Assembly (NCBI GenBank): GCA_023443515.1
Contig: JAEZUC010000176.1
Coordinates: 1-64,000 of the forward strand
Direction: 5' to 3'
Origin: Bacillota bacterium
GTDB taxonomy: Bacteria; Bacillota; Clostridia; Acetivibrionales; DSM-1351
Length of the DNA stretch: 64,000 bases
The notes below the pieces were generated by a model. That model worked only from the letters and a program-made list of their open reading frames with translations. It was not told the DNA's origin and did not search any database. A program made the translations under genes and the position numbers. Numbering within the stretch: the first letter of the stretch is position 1; each line of letters opens with the position of its first letter. Below are positions 17,462-26,007 of this stretch, in pieces.

Positions 17462-18148
17462 TTAGCTCCTTTTAGTATTTTCCTTTTCCTGACAAAACAA
17501 TTGACCATCTGAACCAACACATGCAAAAAATACGTCTTTAGTGCTTTGTATATTCATCTTTTTTAATTCGCTTTCCAATTTGGCTTTGCTGAAATTGGCG
17601 AGTTTAAGGTTTTCATTAATGAGGTCTCCGTCGATAATAATTTCAACGGCAGGTGCTTCATATTTGCCGGAAATATTAAGGTCTTCACGGGTTACTTTGG
17701 ATTTTCCGGATTTCGGTATAACACTAAGCTGGCCATTGGTTTCCAATATGGCATATTCCACATCGGCAATATTGTAAATATCCTTGCTTCGTAGTTGCTC
17801 TAACAGGTCGTTAAGTGTATAAAGTTCCTGCCTGAAAACCTGCTCCATTATTCTGCCACCTGAAACAAGAACACTTGGCCTTCCACAAATAATGGTTCGG
17901 GCCTTGGTACTTTTAAGAGAAATAAAAGATATCAGGATTTGTGCTGCCAACATTGTTAGTATGGGTATTATTCCGTTAACCAATGGTATACCTGTATTTT
18001 GCATGGGTACTGATGCCAGTTCTGAAATCATGATTGCAACGGCCAGCTCAAAAGGCTGAAGCTGTCCGATTTGCCTTTTACCCATAATCCTCATGGCAAT
18101 GATTACGACGATATAAAGTATTAAGGTTCTTATAAAAACAACGAGCAA
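17462..18148 (-). CDS. DUF421 family membrane protein (YetF-like)
   Basis: The 228-residue protein has three N-terminal membrane helices (to about residue 80), with the family stretch MRIMGKRQIGQLQPFELAVA. A cytoplasmic domain follows, with GRPSVLVSGGRIMEQVF, LYTLNDLLEQLRSKDI and the strand VEYAILETNGQLSVIPK. This is the YetF/YdfR/DUF421 form; some members matter for spore-related traits, but the biochemical role is unknown. The start codon is TTG at 18148, behind AGAGGT. DUF4363 follows immediately. Confidence 0.85.
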   Translation of the reverse strand: MLVVFIRTLILYIVVIIAMRIMGKRQIGQLQPFELAVAIMISELASVPMQNTGIPLVNGIIPILTMLAAQILISFISLKSTKARTIICGRPSVLVSGGRIMEQVFRQELYTLNDLLEQLRSKDIYNIADVEYAILETNGQLSVIPKSGKSKVTREDLNISGKYEAPAVEIIIDGDLINENLKLANFSKAKLESELKKMNIQSTKDVFFACVGSDGQLFCQEKENTKRS

Positions 18149-18364
18149 TTAAATACCTCTTTTCATATGTGGTTTCATTATAGACTTATTATTTTTATTA
18201 CCTGAAAAAAAATACATCTTATTAAAATAATAAAAAATGTAGTTAATTTGGAGAAATATTGAGATAATAAATGATAATCAATAAATTTTGGTTCTATTTG
18301 GTACGTTTAGGATATAACTTTTGTATTTAATGATTTTTTACGGATTAATAAAATACTTAAAAAG

Positions 18365-18436
18365 TGTTATAATTGTTTGGTATTCTTTACTATGGGGCAT
18401 TATGTATGGCATAGAAATACCATACCTATGATGCTC
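18365..18436 (+). promoter_or_regulatory. Promoter and 5'-end hairpin of the trkA pair
   Basis: TGTTATAAT at 18365-18373 is an extended -10. Transcription from near 18380 would begin just before a long hairpin. GGGCAT (18395-18400) pairs with ATGCTC (18431-18436), and TATGG (18405-18409) with CCATA (18420-18424), with short bulges between. A T-rich tract follows, then the AGGAGG of the first gene. The hairpin could attenuate transcription or protect the 5' end. The rest of the 18149-18472 gap is AT-rich with nothing else recognisable. Confidence 0.5.
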
Positions 18437-18472
18437 ATTATTTTTATCTGGATTTTTTAACAGGAGGAAATC

Positions 18473-19105
18473 ATGCAGGTAGTTATAATAGGATGTGGAA
18501 AGGTCGGAGCAAAGTTTGCACAGGTTCTTTCCGAGGAAGGAAACGAAATTGTAATTGTTTCAAACGATCCGAAAGCTTTTAAAAACCTTCCGCCTGACTT
18601 TGATGGAGTAACCTTGACAGGGGTACCTATAGATCAGGATGTTTTAAAGATGGCTGGAATAGAAAATGCTGATGTATTGGTGGCAGTAACTGAAAATGAT
18701 AATATAAACATAATGGTCTGCCAAGTGGCAAAGGAAATATTCAAGGTGCCTAAAGTTGTTGCAAGAATTTATAACCCTGCACGTGAACATGTATTTCATC
18801 AATTTGGACTGGAAACTATTTGTCCTACTGATATAACTGTAAATGTAATGAGAGCAATGCTTGAGTCAAACGATGACGTAAGTACACATAATATTGGAAA
18901 TACCTCCATATTATTTAAACATATAAAATTACCGGATGGTTATATAGGTAAAAGGATTGATCAGGTCAAGCTTAAACAAAGTATGATTTTTGGTATTATA
19001 CGGTCGGGAGAATTTATTTTGGCTAATAGCGCAGGAAAATTAGTTAAAGGTGATACATTAGTTGTGGCAGATACTACCCATAAGAATTTTAAGGAGATTG
19101 ACTAA
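18473..19105 (+). CDS. TrkA/KtrA-type potassium channel regulatory subunit (first copy)
   Basis: The 210-residue cytosolic RCK protein gates a TrkH/KtrB channel. Residues 1-125 form a Rossmann fold with GCGKVGAKFAQVLSEEG, the acidic nucleotide-binding end, and ARIYNPAREHVFHQFG. Residues 130-210 form an RCK-C domain (ending PDGYIGKRIDQVKL and later), the part that binds c-di-AMP in related proteins. AGGAGG precedes the ATG. Its TAA is directly followed by the ATG of a second, different TrkA-type gene, so the two are translationally coupled. Confidence 0.9.
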   Translation: MQVVIIGCGKVGAKFAQVLSEEGNEIVIVSNDPKAFKNLPPDFDGVTLTGVPIDQDVLKMAGIENADVLVAVTENDNINIMVCQVAKEIFKVPKVVARIYNPAREHVFHQFGLETICPTDITVNVMRAMLESNDDVSTHNIGNTSILFKHIKLPDGYIGKRIDQVKLKQSMIFGIIRSGEFILANSAGKLVKGDTLVVADTTHKNFKEID

Positions 19106-19762
19106 ATGTATATTGTAATTGCAGGTGGAGGAAAGGTTGGATTTTATCTTATAAAAACCCTACTGCCGTATAAACATAAAATAGCAGTTATTGAAGAGCA
19201 AAAGGAACTGTGTGAAAAGATAGCGAACCAACTCAATGTTTGTGTAGTTAACGGAGATGGAACTAATATTGAGCATTTACAGGAATGTAATGTAGAGAGA
19301 GCGGACATATTTATAGCAGTTACGGGACAGGATGAAGAAAACCTTATAGCCTGTCAGCTTGCAAAAAGAAATTTTGGCGTAAAGCGTACCATAGCAAGGG
19401 TAAACAATCCAAAGAACATAACTGTTTTTGAAAAGCTTGGGGTTGATATTGCCGTGAGCAGTACTTCAATAATTGCCGATTTGATAGAACAGGAAGTTGA
19501 TTACTCGGGAATGAAAACTTTGATGAAGCTCAAAAATGGTAAGATTTCATTAAGTGAAATTTTGCTTTCTTCAACTTCCCCGGTAAAAAACAAAAAACTA
19601 AAGGATATTAATATTCCGAGGGAATGTGTTTTAATTTCAGTTATAAGAGATGAGAATGTAATAATACCAAACGGTGATACCCTCTTGATGGAGGGAGACC
19701 ATATATTGGCGGCCTCATCCATACAGGATCAACAGGAATTAAAGGACTTTTTTCTGGGATAA
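19106..19762 (+). CDS. TrkA/KtrA-type potassium channel regulatory subunit (second copy)
   Basis: The 218-residue protein has the same RCK-N plus RCK-C layout: AGGGKVGFYLIKTLL at the nucleotide-binding loop, VVNGDGTNIEHLQ, RVNNPKNITVFEKLGVD, then an RCK-C domain from about residue 140. It differs clearly from its upstream neighbour, so the pair is an old duplication that may form hetero-octamers or serve two channels. The start codon abuts the stop of the first gene. The trkH gene lies beyond tyrS on the other strand. Confidence 0.9.
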   Translation: MYIVIAGGGKVGFYLIKTLLPYKHKIAVIEEQKELCEKIANQLNVCVVNGDGTNIEHLQECNVERADIFIAVTGQDEENLIACQLAKRNFGVKRTIARVNNPKNITVFEKLGVDIAVSSTSIIADLIEQEVDYSGMKTLMKLKNGKISLSEILLSSTSPVKNKKLKDINIPRECVLISVIRDENVIIPNGDTLLMEGDHILAASSIQDQQELKDFFLG

Positions 19763-19771
19763 ATATTTTTA

Positions 19772-19801
19772 TTGCAAATTATTGATTCTATATGTTAGAA
19801 T
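19772..19801 (+). promoter_or_regulatory. Promoter of the tyrS T-box transcript
   Basis: TTGCAA at 19772 and TAGAAT at 19796 are 18 bp apart, with a TG extension at 19793. A start near 19808 would precede stem I of the leader. Confidence 0.65.
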
Positions 19802-19807
19802 TGTAAA

Positions 19808-20050
19808 AACAATATCAAAACAGGCTTTGATTAATTACAGTAACTGTCTGCAAAGTATTTTTAGAGAACAGTCTGGCGGGTGAAAAGATTGGAATACGCA
19901 GATAAGTGAATTACAGATTATGAGCCGCTATTTGCCGGGTATGCCCGTTATAGCTTTTTAAGACACTTTTGACAATTGTTACATTAAAAGTGTGAATTAA
20001 GGTGGTACCACGAAGCTCTTCGTCCTTATACAGGACAAAGGGCTTTTATT
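19808..20050 (+). ncRNA. T-box riboswitch (tyrosine) upstream of tyrS
   Basis: The T-box AAGGTGGTACCACG is at 19999-20012, followed by a terminator at 20014-20050 (AGCTCTTCGTCC against GGACAAAGGGCT, then TTTT). In stem I, TCTGC (19847-19851) pairs with GCAGA (19898-19902). AGTA is on the 5' side (19854-19857). GAA-TAC sits directly before the 3' arm, which makes TAC at 19895-19897 the specifier, a tyrosine codon agreeing with the downstream gene. Uncharged tRNA-Tyr would favour read-through. The leader accounts for nearly all of the 330-base gap before tyrS. Confidence 0.93.
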
Positions 20051-20092
20051 TATATATGGCGATATTAAAAAGAAAATAAGGAGTGGATTTAG

Positions 20093-21319
20093 GTGAACAG
20101 TGTTTTTGATGTATTAAAGGAAAGAGGATTTATTGCACAGATTACCCATGAGGAAGAAGTAAAAAAGCTTTTAAGTGAAGAAAAGGTCACTTTCTATATC
20201 GGCTTTGATCCAACGGCAGACAGTTTGCATATCGGACATTTTTTGCAGTTAATGGTTATGGCTCATATGCAACAGGCAGGCCATGTACCGATAGTTCTCA
20301 TAGGTGGCGGTACCGCCATGGTAGGAGATCCTACGGGTAAGAATGATATGAGAAAAATGATGACCAGGGAAATCGTTAAACACAATGCTGATAGTTTTAA
20401 ATCTCAGATATCCAAGTTTATTGATTTTTCGGATAATAAGGCAATTATGGTTGACAACGGTGATTGGCTTATGGATTTAAACTATGTTCAATTCCTTAGA
20501 GATGTGGGAGTGCATTTTTCTGTAAACAGAATGCTTACTGCTGAGTGTTTTAAATCAAGAATGGAAAAGGGCTTGACTTTCCTTGAATTTAACTACATGC
20601 TTATGCAAAGCTATGATTTTCTTGTCTTAAACAAAGAATACGGCTGTAAGATGGAGCTGGGCGGTGACGATCAGTGGTCTAATATTCTCGGAGGAATCAA
20701 CCTTGTAAGAAAATCAGAAGGCAAGGAAGTTTACGGAATGACCTTCAAACTTCTTACTACAAGCGAAGGTAAAAAGATGGGTAAAACAGAGAATGGAGCA
20801 GTTTGGCTGGATCCTGAAAAGACTACTCCTTACGAGTTTTACCAGTACTGGAGAAATATAGCTGATAATGATGTTGAGAATTGTCTTGCACTCATGACCT
20901 TCCTTCCTATGGACGAGGTAAGAAGACTTGGTTCATTGAAGGATGCAGGAATAAACCAAGCAAAAGCAGTGTTGGCTTATGAGGTTACTAAAATCGTACA
21001 CGGTGAAGAAGAGGCCAAAAAAGCGAAAGAGGCAGCAGAAGCAATATTCGGCGGTAAAGGCCAATCCGACAGCATACCGTTTGTTGAAGTGAAGGCAGCA
21101 GATATTCAGGCCGGCATAAAAATAATTGATTTGCTTATGATAGCAGGACTTGCTCCCTCAAAGAGTGAGGCAAGAAGAACTGTTCAGCAGGGAGGGGTAC
21201 TTCTTAACAATGAAAAGATAACCGCTTTTGATTATACGGTTGGTACAAATGACCTTGTTAATGGAGAAATGATGCTCCAGAAGGGCAAGAAGAGCTTTGT
21301 AAAGATAAAGCTTGTTTAA
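20093..21319 (+). CDS. tyrS: TyrS, tyrosyl-tRNA synthetase
   Basis: The 408-residue class I synthetase charges tRNA-Tyr. It has the HIGH signature at residues 46-49 (HIGHF), the tyrosine-binding stretch [12 protein letters not shown], and a KMSKS-like KKMGKT in the [13 protein letters not shown] loop. A C-terminal S4 RNA-binding domain (about residues 340-405) has [17 protein letters not shown]. The start is GTG at 20093 behind AAGGAG with nine bases between. It is controlled by the T-box leader and closed by a strong terminator shared with trkH. Confidence 0.97.
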   Translation: MNSVFDVLKERGFIAQITHEEEVKKLLSEEKVTFYIGFDPTADSLHIGHFLQLMVMAHMQQAGHVPIVLIGGGTAMVGDPTGKNDMRKMMTREIVKHNADSFKSQISKFIDFSDNKAIMVDNGDWLMDLNYVQFLRDVGVHFSVNRMLTAECFKSRMEKGLTFLEFNYMLMQSYDFLVLNKEYGCKMELGGDDQWSNILGGINLVRKSEGKEVYGMTFKLLTTSEGKKMGKTENGAVWLDPEKTTPYEFYQYWRNIADNDVENCLALMTFLPMDEVRRLGSLKDAGINQAKAVLAYEVTKIVHGEEEAKKAKEAAEAIFGGKGQSDSIPFVEVKAADIQAGIKIIDLLMIAGLAPSKSEARRTVQQGGVLLNNEKITAFDYTVGTNDLVNGEMMLQKGKKSFVKIKLV

Positions 21320-21330
21320 TCGTAATAAAT

Positions 21331-21383
21331 AAAAAAACCGCTTGTATCAGTAATTTGGATTTAACTGATACAGGCGGTTTTTT
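21331..21383 (+). terminator. Bidirectional terminator between tyrS and trkH
   Basis: AAAACCGC plus GTATCAGT pair with ACTGATAC plus GGCGGTTTT, giving a stem of about 16 bp with a small mismatch. The A run on one side and T run on the other suit both converging genes. Confidence 0.88.
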
Positions 21384-21403
21384 ATGTTCAATGATAAAGC
21401 AAC

Positions 21404-22783
21404 CTAACCTACAAGAATCTTTGCCTCAGGATAAACTATATCGGAAGTTCTTTTTGAAGATTTTAGAGTTAGTGCTACTGCAAAGGACAGAGGGCCAACC
21501 CTTCCCAAAAACATTGCAAGAATTATAAGAATTTTGCTTGCGTTATTAAGTAAAGGCGTAGGACCGAGAGTCAATCCTACTGTACCAAAGGCTGAAGTTG
21601 TCTCATACAGTATGTCCAAAACATGGAAATTGCTTTGAATGGAAACTATGGCAGTGGTAATTATTACAACAACAATAGCACTTAGCCCTGTTATGGAAAG
21701 AGCCTTGTTTACTGTATACTGGTGTAATTTTCTTTTAAAGAGAACTATATCCCCGGCCCCTTTTATTTGTGAAAAAACAGCAATCATAATAGCACCAAAG
21801 GTAGTAACCTTTATACCTCCTCCGGTTGATCCCGGAGCTGCTCCTACAAACATGAGGAACACAGTAAATACCTTTGATATCTCTTTCATGTCGGCAAGAT
21901 TTATTGAATTAAAGCCTGCAGTTCTGGCTGCTGTGGATTGAAAGAAGGCTGCGTTGATTTTTTCCAAAAAACTCATAGGTCCAAGTGTTTTTGGATTATT
22001 GTACTCGTTTGCGAAGAAAAATATTGTACCGCTAATCAATAGCAGAGCAGTTATAACAAGCACCAGTTTTGTATGAAAAAGAAGTGTTTTATTTTTCCTG
22101 AACTCATACAAATCTCTCCAAACCGTAAATCCAAGCCCTCCAACTATTATCAGTCCTGAAATGGTATATATTACAATCGGATCATTATTAAAAGGCACAA
22201 TGCTGAGAAATTTGCCGTTAATGGCACCGCTGGTTATGTCAAAACCCGCATTACAGAATGCTGAAACAGAGTGAAAAACACTCATATAAAAGCCAAAGGC
22301 GCCGAATTTTGGCACAAAACTCAAAGACAAAATTAATGCCCCAATTGTTTCAACCAGCAGGGTAGTAGTTACAATTTTTCTGACAAGCCTCAGAACTTCA
22401 TCATACCTGAAGGCATTTATGGATTCCTGAGCAATAAGCATTCCCTTTAAACCTACTTTTTTCTTTAATAACAGCGAAAAGAAGGTTGCCAGGGTAATAA
22501 TCCCCAAAGCACCGACTTGAATCAATGATAATATTATTATTTGCCCTGCGGTGGACCAGTAAGTATAGGTATCATAAACTATCAGGCCTGTTATACATGA
22601 CGCTGAGGTAGCTGTAAATAGTGCATTAATAAAAGGCGTCCATTCTCCTGACCTTGAGGAAAATGGCATTGATAAGAGTATTGCACCTGTGAGTATCAAA
22701 ACGGCAAAGCTTAAAACCAGGAGTTTTGATGGAGCCATATTGAGCAAATAATGTTCCTTATTTTTTAATTTTCCCTTTTTCAT
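21404..22783 (-). CDS. TrkH/KtrB-type potassium transporter channel subunit
   Basis: The 459-residue membrane protein is built of four M1-P-M2 units. The first selectivity loop is visible in FTATSASCITGLIVYDT, and later loops in FCNAGFDITSG, the GAAPGSTGGGIK stretch and TSAFGTVGLTLGPTP. Loop glycines are kept in each. It forms the Na+- or H+-coupled K+ uptake pore that works with TrkA/KtrA subunits, two of which are encoded at 18473-19762 on the other strand. The ribosome site is weak (GTGGGT). The operon order is unusual in that tyrS separates channel and regulators. Confidence 0.93.
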   Translation of the reverse strand: MKKGKLKNKEHYLLNMAPSKLLVLSFAVLILTGAILLSMPFSSRSGEWTPFINALFTATSASCITGLIVYDTYTYWSTAGQIIILSLIQVGALGIITLATFFSLLLKKKVGLKGMLIAQESINAFRYDEVLRLVRKIVTTTLLVETIGALILSLSFVPKFGAFGFYMSVFHSVSAFCNAGFDITSGAINGKFLSIVPFNNDPIVIYTISGLIIVGGLGFTVWRDLYEFRKNKTLLFHTKLVLVITALLLISGTIFFFANEYNNPKTLGPMSFLEKINAAFFQSTAARTAGFNSINLADMKEISKVFTVFLMFVGAAPGSTGGGIKVTTFGAIMIAVFSQIKGAGDIVLFKRKLHQYTVNKALSITGLSAIVVVIITTAIVSIQSNFHVLDILYETTSAFGTVGLTLGPTPLLNNASKILIILAMFLGRVGPLSFAVALTLKSSKRTSDIVYPEAKILVG

Positions 22784-23004
22784 TTAATAGTACCCACTTT
22801 AATCATATTTTTAATTATATCTAAACACATAGACTACCATATATTACCCATTATTTCAATTATCATTTTGGTCAGATATTTTTAATCCTAATATTATTAT
22901 TAATTAAGAATATGATATTTATATTTGTATAAAATAACATTTGAGTTCGACTTATATCTAGTTTTATAAGTTGAATAAATTAAAAGGTAAAAGGGAGGAT
23001 TGAC

Positions 23005-23202
23005 ATGCCACTTACAAGTAAAGAACTGATGCTGATTCAGGATAATATCAGTATGTGTGAAAACAACATAAAGTATTTGCAAGGTTGTGCACAGCTGGCC
23101 AATGACAGCCAGATAAAAAATCTTTGCAACCAATTGGCTAGTGAAGAGAAGAATGGCTTACAGCTTTTGATTAAGCACATAAACACAGCAGGTCAACAAT
23201 AG
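23005..23202 (+). CDS. Small CotF-associated spore protein (probable)
   Basis: The 65-residue helical protein begins MPLTSKELMLIQDNISMCEN and has a second helix ending in QLLIKHINTAGQQ. Its helix-turn-helix length and position directly before a CotF-type gene suggest a small coat-associated partner of that family. I do not know a specific function. The ribosome site GGGAGGATTGAC is strong. Upstream, ACTTATA (22950-22956) and TATAAGT (22965-22971) form a small hairpin in the leader. Confidence 0.6.
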   Translation: MPLTSKELMLIQDNISMCENNIKYLQGCAQLANDSQIKNLCNQLASEEKNGLQLLIKHINTAGQQ

Positions 23203-23214
23203 GAGGTGTAGAAT

Positions 23215-23484
23215 ATGGCAGAGTTAACAGACAAGGAAATAATGACATCTATATTAGATGAAAGAAAGCTTGTTGCATCATCATTAACAAATTTGATTCT
23301 TGAAAGTTCCAATCCGGCTCTTAGAAACGATGTAAAAAGTATATTGACCAGAACTTTTGACGAACAGAAGCATGTTTTTGATATGATGTCTCAAAAAGGT
23401 TGGTATTCCGTACAAAATGCAAACCAACAGGAGATATCACAAGCACAGCAAAAGGTTAAGGGTATCCAATCCCAGATGGGATAA
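23215..23484 (+). CDS. CotF-family spore coat protein
   Basis: The 89-residue protein resembles spore coat F proteins. It has an acidic start with LTDKEIMTSILDERKLVASSLTNLILE and a second helix, TFDEQKHVFDMMSQKGWYSV, ending in a Gln-rich tail. This four-helix form is related to ferritin-like coat proteins of Clostridia. AGGAGGTG lies just upstream of the ATG. It is 12 bases behind the small protein above, forming a two-gene unit closed by a hairpin. Expression in the mother cell is expected from the family, but I could not identify a sigma-E or sigma-K promoter with confidence. Confidence 0.78.
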   Translation: MAELTDKEIMTSILDERKLVASSLTNLILESSNPALRNDVKSILTRTFDEQKHVFDMMSQKGWYSVQNANQQEISQAQQKVKGIQSQMG

Positions 23485-23489
23485 AAGAA

Positions 23490-23523
23490 CAATACAAGGC
23501 AGGCAGGAGCCTGCCTTGTATTG
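23490..23523 (+). terminator. Hairpin terminator after the coat genes
   Basis: CAATACAAGGCAGG and CCTGCCTTGTATTG form a perfect 14-bp stem with a 6-base loop. The T tract after it is poor, so it may be partly a 3'-end stabiliser. Confidence 0.65.
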
Positions 23524-23738
23524 TAAAATAAACATGAGTAACACTTTATTCACATACGCATAAACTGATATTGCAGGGATAGAGGTTTATATATCTGTAT
23601 TTTAATTTTTTATATAGGGCTATTATAAGCTTACATATATATCGAGATAAAACTTAAAAATTAACTTGGAAATAGGAGTGAAAAAAGTGGCATTACAAAT
23701 ATCTATAATGTCCCGGCATGACGGAGGTGTGTTTTATT

Positions 23739-24101
23739 ATGAGCAAAATAATAGTCACGGGAGGTAAAAAATTAAAAGGTGAAATAGAGATTGAAGGTGC
23801 GAAAAACGCTGTTTTACCAATATTAGCTGCTACAATTCTTAACCGTGGAGAAAATGTCATCAAGAACTGTCCCATGTTTAAGGATGTGGAGGTTATAATT
23901 GAGATTTTAAGAACCATCGGTTGTAAAGTGAAAGTAGAAGATAATGTTGTGACTGTTGATTCGTCAACTGTATCTTCTACGGAGGTTCCTGAACAACTGG
24001 CTGCAGAAATGAGATCATCAATAATATTAATGGGCCCTTTACTGGCCAGAGAAGGAAAAGTGACTATAAGCTATCCGGGTGGGTGTGTTACTTTGGAGTA
24101 A
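23739..24101 (+). CDS. murA: MurA 5' part (split gene, ends after the catalytic Cys)
   Basis: The 120-codon frame encodes the N-terminal part of UDP-GlcNAc enolpyruvyl transferase, the first committed enzyme of peptidoglycan synthesis. It has MSKIIVTGGKKLKGEIEIEG, the substrate-binding AKNAVLPILAA and MRSSIILMGPLLAREGKV. It reaches the catalytic loop SYPGGC (Cys116, equivalent to Cys115 of E. coli), then leaves the family: four foreign codons (VTLE) and TAA. The remaining 303 residues are encoded 10 kb away at 34061-35008. GGAGG and ATG are intact. On its own the product would lack most of the enzyme, so MurA activity must come from rejoining or from another murA. Confidence 0.9.
   Translation: MSKIIVTGGKKLKGEIEIEGAKNAVLPILAATILNRGENVIKNCPMFKDVEVIIEILRTIGCKVKVEDNVVTVDSSTVSSTEVPEQLAAEMRSSIILMGPLLAREGKVTISYPGGCVTLE
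24078..24090 (+). repeat. Left junction of the interrupted murA (attL-like)
   Basis: GGTGG at 24078-24082 is the last sequence shared with the right junction at 34091-34095. The flanking match is GGTGGGTGTG against GGTGGTTGCG, 8 of 10. TGTGTTA at 24084-24090, just inside the segment, is the inverted partner of TAACACA at 34080-34086. Confidence 0.55.
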
Positions 24102-24139
24102 TTTTTGAATTTAAAGTTACAATTTGTTTGTACATATTA

Positions 24140-24148
24140 TGGTATAAT
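24140..24148 (+). promoter_or_regulatory. Extended -10 promoter of the ECF sigma gene
   Basis: TGGTATAAT is a consensus extended -10 without a clear -35. It lies 88 bases before the start codon, just inside the segment that splits murA. Confidence 0.5.
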
Positions 24149-24235
24149 TGTTTTGAAAATATGAAGGCTTGCAATATTATGGGCTATTGGGTACAATGGC
24201 ATTTCAGATCTATAAAAAAAGTAAGGATCTAAAAT

Positions 24236-24832
24236 ATGGAAACAGTAAATGAAAACAACTTGTTGCACAAGGCACGCAACGGGGACGTAGGGGCATTTGA
24301 AGAGCTTACGACCGCATACTATTCAAAAGTATACAGTATTTGCTACAGAATGCTCAATAACACCGAAGATGCATATGAACAGGCTCAGGAGACATTTATA
24401 AAGGCTTTCAAGTACATAAAAGACTTTAAAGGGAATTGTGCCATATCTACGTGGCTTTACAGAATTGCAACCAATGTATGTCTAGATTTTATTAGAAAAA
24501 ACAAGAAGAAGAAAGTGATCTCCATAGAGCAAAACACTTTTGAGGATTTACAACTGAAAGACAGTCTCATTTCAGAAAATCCGGGGCCAGAAAAAGTGGC
24601 AGAGACCAATGCACAGAAACAGGCCATTAAAGAAGCCATGGATAAAATGAACGAAAAAAACCGCTTGGCTATCATACTCCGTGATTTTATGGGACTCAGC
24701 TACGATGAAATATCGGATACAATGAAAATTCCTGTAGGCACTGTGAAATCCAGAATCAGCAGGGCCAGAAACGAACTAAGGGAATTATTATGCAAAGATA
24801 AGGAACATTTATTTACCGATTACGTCAAATAA
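24236..24832 (+). CDS. ECF RNA polymerase sigma factor
   Basis: The 198-residue group IV sigma factor contains only regions 2 and 4. Region 2 is seen in AYYSKVYSICYRMLNNTEDA followed by QETFIKAFKYI (core and -10 recognition). Region 4 is the helix-turn-helix LSYDEISDTMKIPVGTVKSR then ISRARNELRELL near the C-terminus. It resembles the SigW/SigV class, and its regulon is not deducible. The ATG follows AAGGAT. Its membrane-anchored anti-sigma factor is the next gene, 20 bases away, a standard arrangement for sensing envelope stress. Confidence 0.93.
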   Translation: METVNENNLLHKARNGDVGAFEELTTAYYSKVYSICYRMLNNTEDAYEQAQETFIKAFKYIKDFKGNCAISTWLYRIATNVCLDFIRKNKKKKVISIEQNTFEDLQLKDSLISENPGPEKVAETNAQKQAIKEAMDKMNEKNRLAIILRDFMGLSYDEISDTMKIPVGTVKSRISRARNELRELLCKDKEHLFTDYVK

Positions 24833-24852
24833 AGTGAAAGGAGGGAATTGAA

Positions 24853-25992
24853 ATGGATTTTTGCAAGAAATCAGATTACTATGTATCTTTATATATTGAT
24901 GACATGCTGGAAGAGACAACTAAAAGAGAATTTGAAAAGCATATAAATGAGTGCAGTAAATGTTCTCAAAAGGTTAAGGAAGCTTTAGCTTTTACAGAAA
25001 TGTGCAGAGAAAGCGGAGATATAATGCTGCCACAGAATTTTTCGTCTTCCCTCCATGACAGACTTATAAAAGTTGCGGAAAATGAAAAAGAGAATAAAGG
25101 CAGGTTGTTTATATATAATAAAAAGTTAATTGCAGGGCTGTCAACGGCAGCTGTGCTGGTAATATCTTTATTGGCATACAGCCTGATTCCTGATACCGGA
25201 TTAAAAAACAGGCAAGTTGCCGATATTTCTACAGGTATAGTTGCTTCTAATTCTGCTGAGGATAGTACAAAGGATTCTGCTATTTCCACACAGGAATCAG
25301 TACAGAACTTTAGTGCCCAAGAGAGTAATAATAATGAAGCTCAACCATCATCCGAAAAGCTGACAGCCGACAACAGCAGGAGTACAGTGAAAGATTACCC
25401 TGAAAAAAGACTCTTTGAGGAAAAAAGTGAAAAGAAAGCTGTATCAAAGTCAAGTCAAAGTACGAAAAAAACAGATGGAGAATCAAAGGAGAAAACTGAT
25501 TCAGTATATAAAACAAAGGTTGCTGACGATACAGTCCCCATGCAGTATTTTTCAAATACAGCAGAAATGAATTTAAGTTATGCTACCCAGGATAAAGAAA
25601 ATGAAGATGGAGCCTTAAAGGACTTAATGTCAGAGTTAGGAGGCAAAGAGTTAACTGCCGACGACGATACTGTATTTATTATGGCTCAAAATAATTATGT
25701 TGATTATGTCATTCCTTTGGACTCATTTACAAAAATTCAGCAATTGGCTATTGAAAAATACAATCTGGATATTAGCATAAAGTTGCCTGTTTCAAAAGAA
25801 AATATTACTGAGCAGTATAAAGAACTTGAAAAGAGAAGAGATGAACTTACACAAAAAATTAATGATATGGAAATAAAAGATGATGACACATCAACTCTGG
25901 AAAAAGAAAGAGATAATTTATCTCAAAAGATGGACGAGATTGTAAAGAATAATGGTATGATAACGATAAGAATATTTTTTGCAGATAAATAA
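24853..25992 (+). CDS. Membrane-anchored zinc-finger anti-sigma factor
   Basis: The 379-residue protein begins with a zinc-binding anti-sigma domain, HINECSKC at residues 30-37 (H-x3-C-x2-C). One membrane helix follows at about 91-112. The outer part is a long Ser/Lys/Thr-rich linker (about 120-230), then a folded domain with a coiled coil near 315-360 and the strand MITIRIFF at the end, similar to DUF4349-type domains. It should hold the neighbouring ECF sigma factor inactive and release it on an outside signal. AAGGAGGG precedes the ATG, and polA follows 15 bases later. Confidence 0.85.
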   Translation: MDFCKKSDYYVSLYIDDMLEETTKREFEKHINECSKCSQKVKEALAFTEMCRESGDIMLPQNFSSSLHDRLIKVAENEKENKGRLFIYNKKLIAGLSTAAVLVISLLAYSLIPDTGLKNRQVADISTGIVASNSAEDSTKDSAISTQESVQNFSAQESNNNEAQPSSEKLTADNSRSTVKDYPEKRLFEEKSEKKAVSKSSQSTKKTDGESKEKTDSVYKTKVADDTVPMQYFSNTAEMNLSYATQDKENEDGALKDLMSELGGKELTADDDTVFIMAQNNYVDYVIPLDSFTKIQQLAIEKYNLDISIKLPVSKENITEQYKELEKRRDELTQKINDMEIKDDDTSTLEKERDNLSQKMDEIVKNNGMITIRIFFADK

Positions 25993-26007
25993 ACATCGGA
26001 GGCACAA

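Noticed and set aside
23687..23767. A 26-codon reading frame (GTG start behind AGGAG) overlapping the start of the murA 5' part
   Set aside because: It is short, has no recognisable product, and runs out of frame into murA. Its ribosome site could be chance in this AT-rich stretch.
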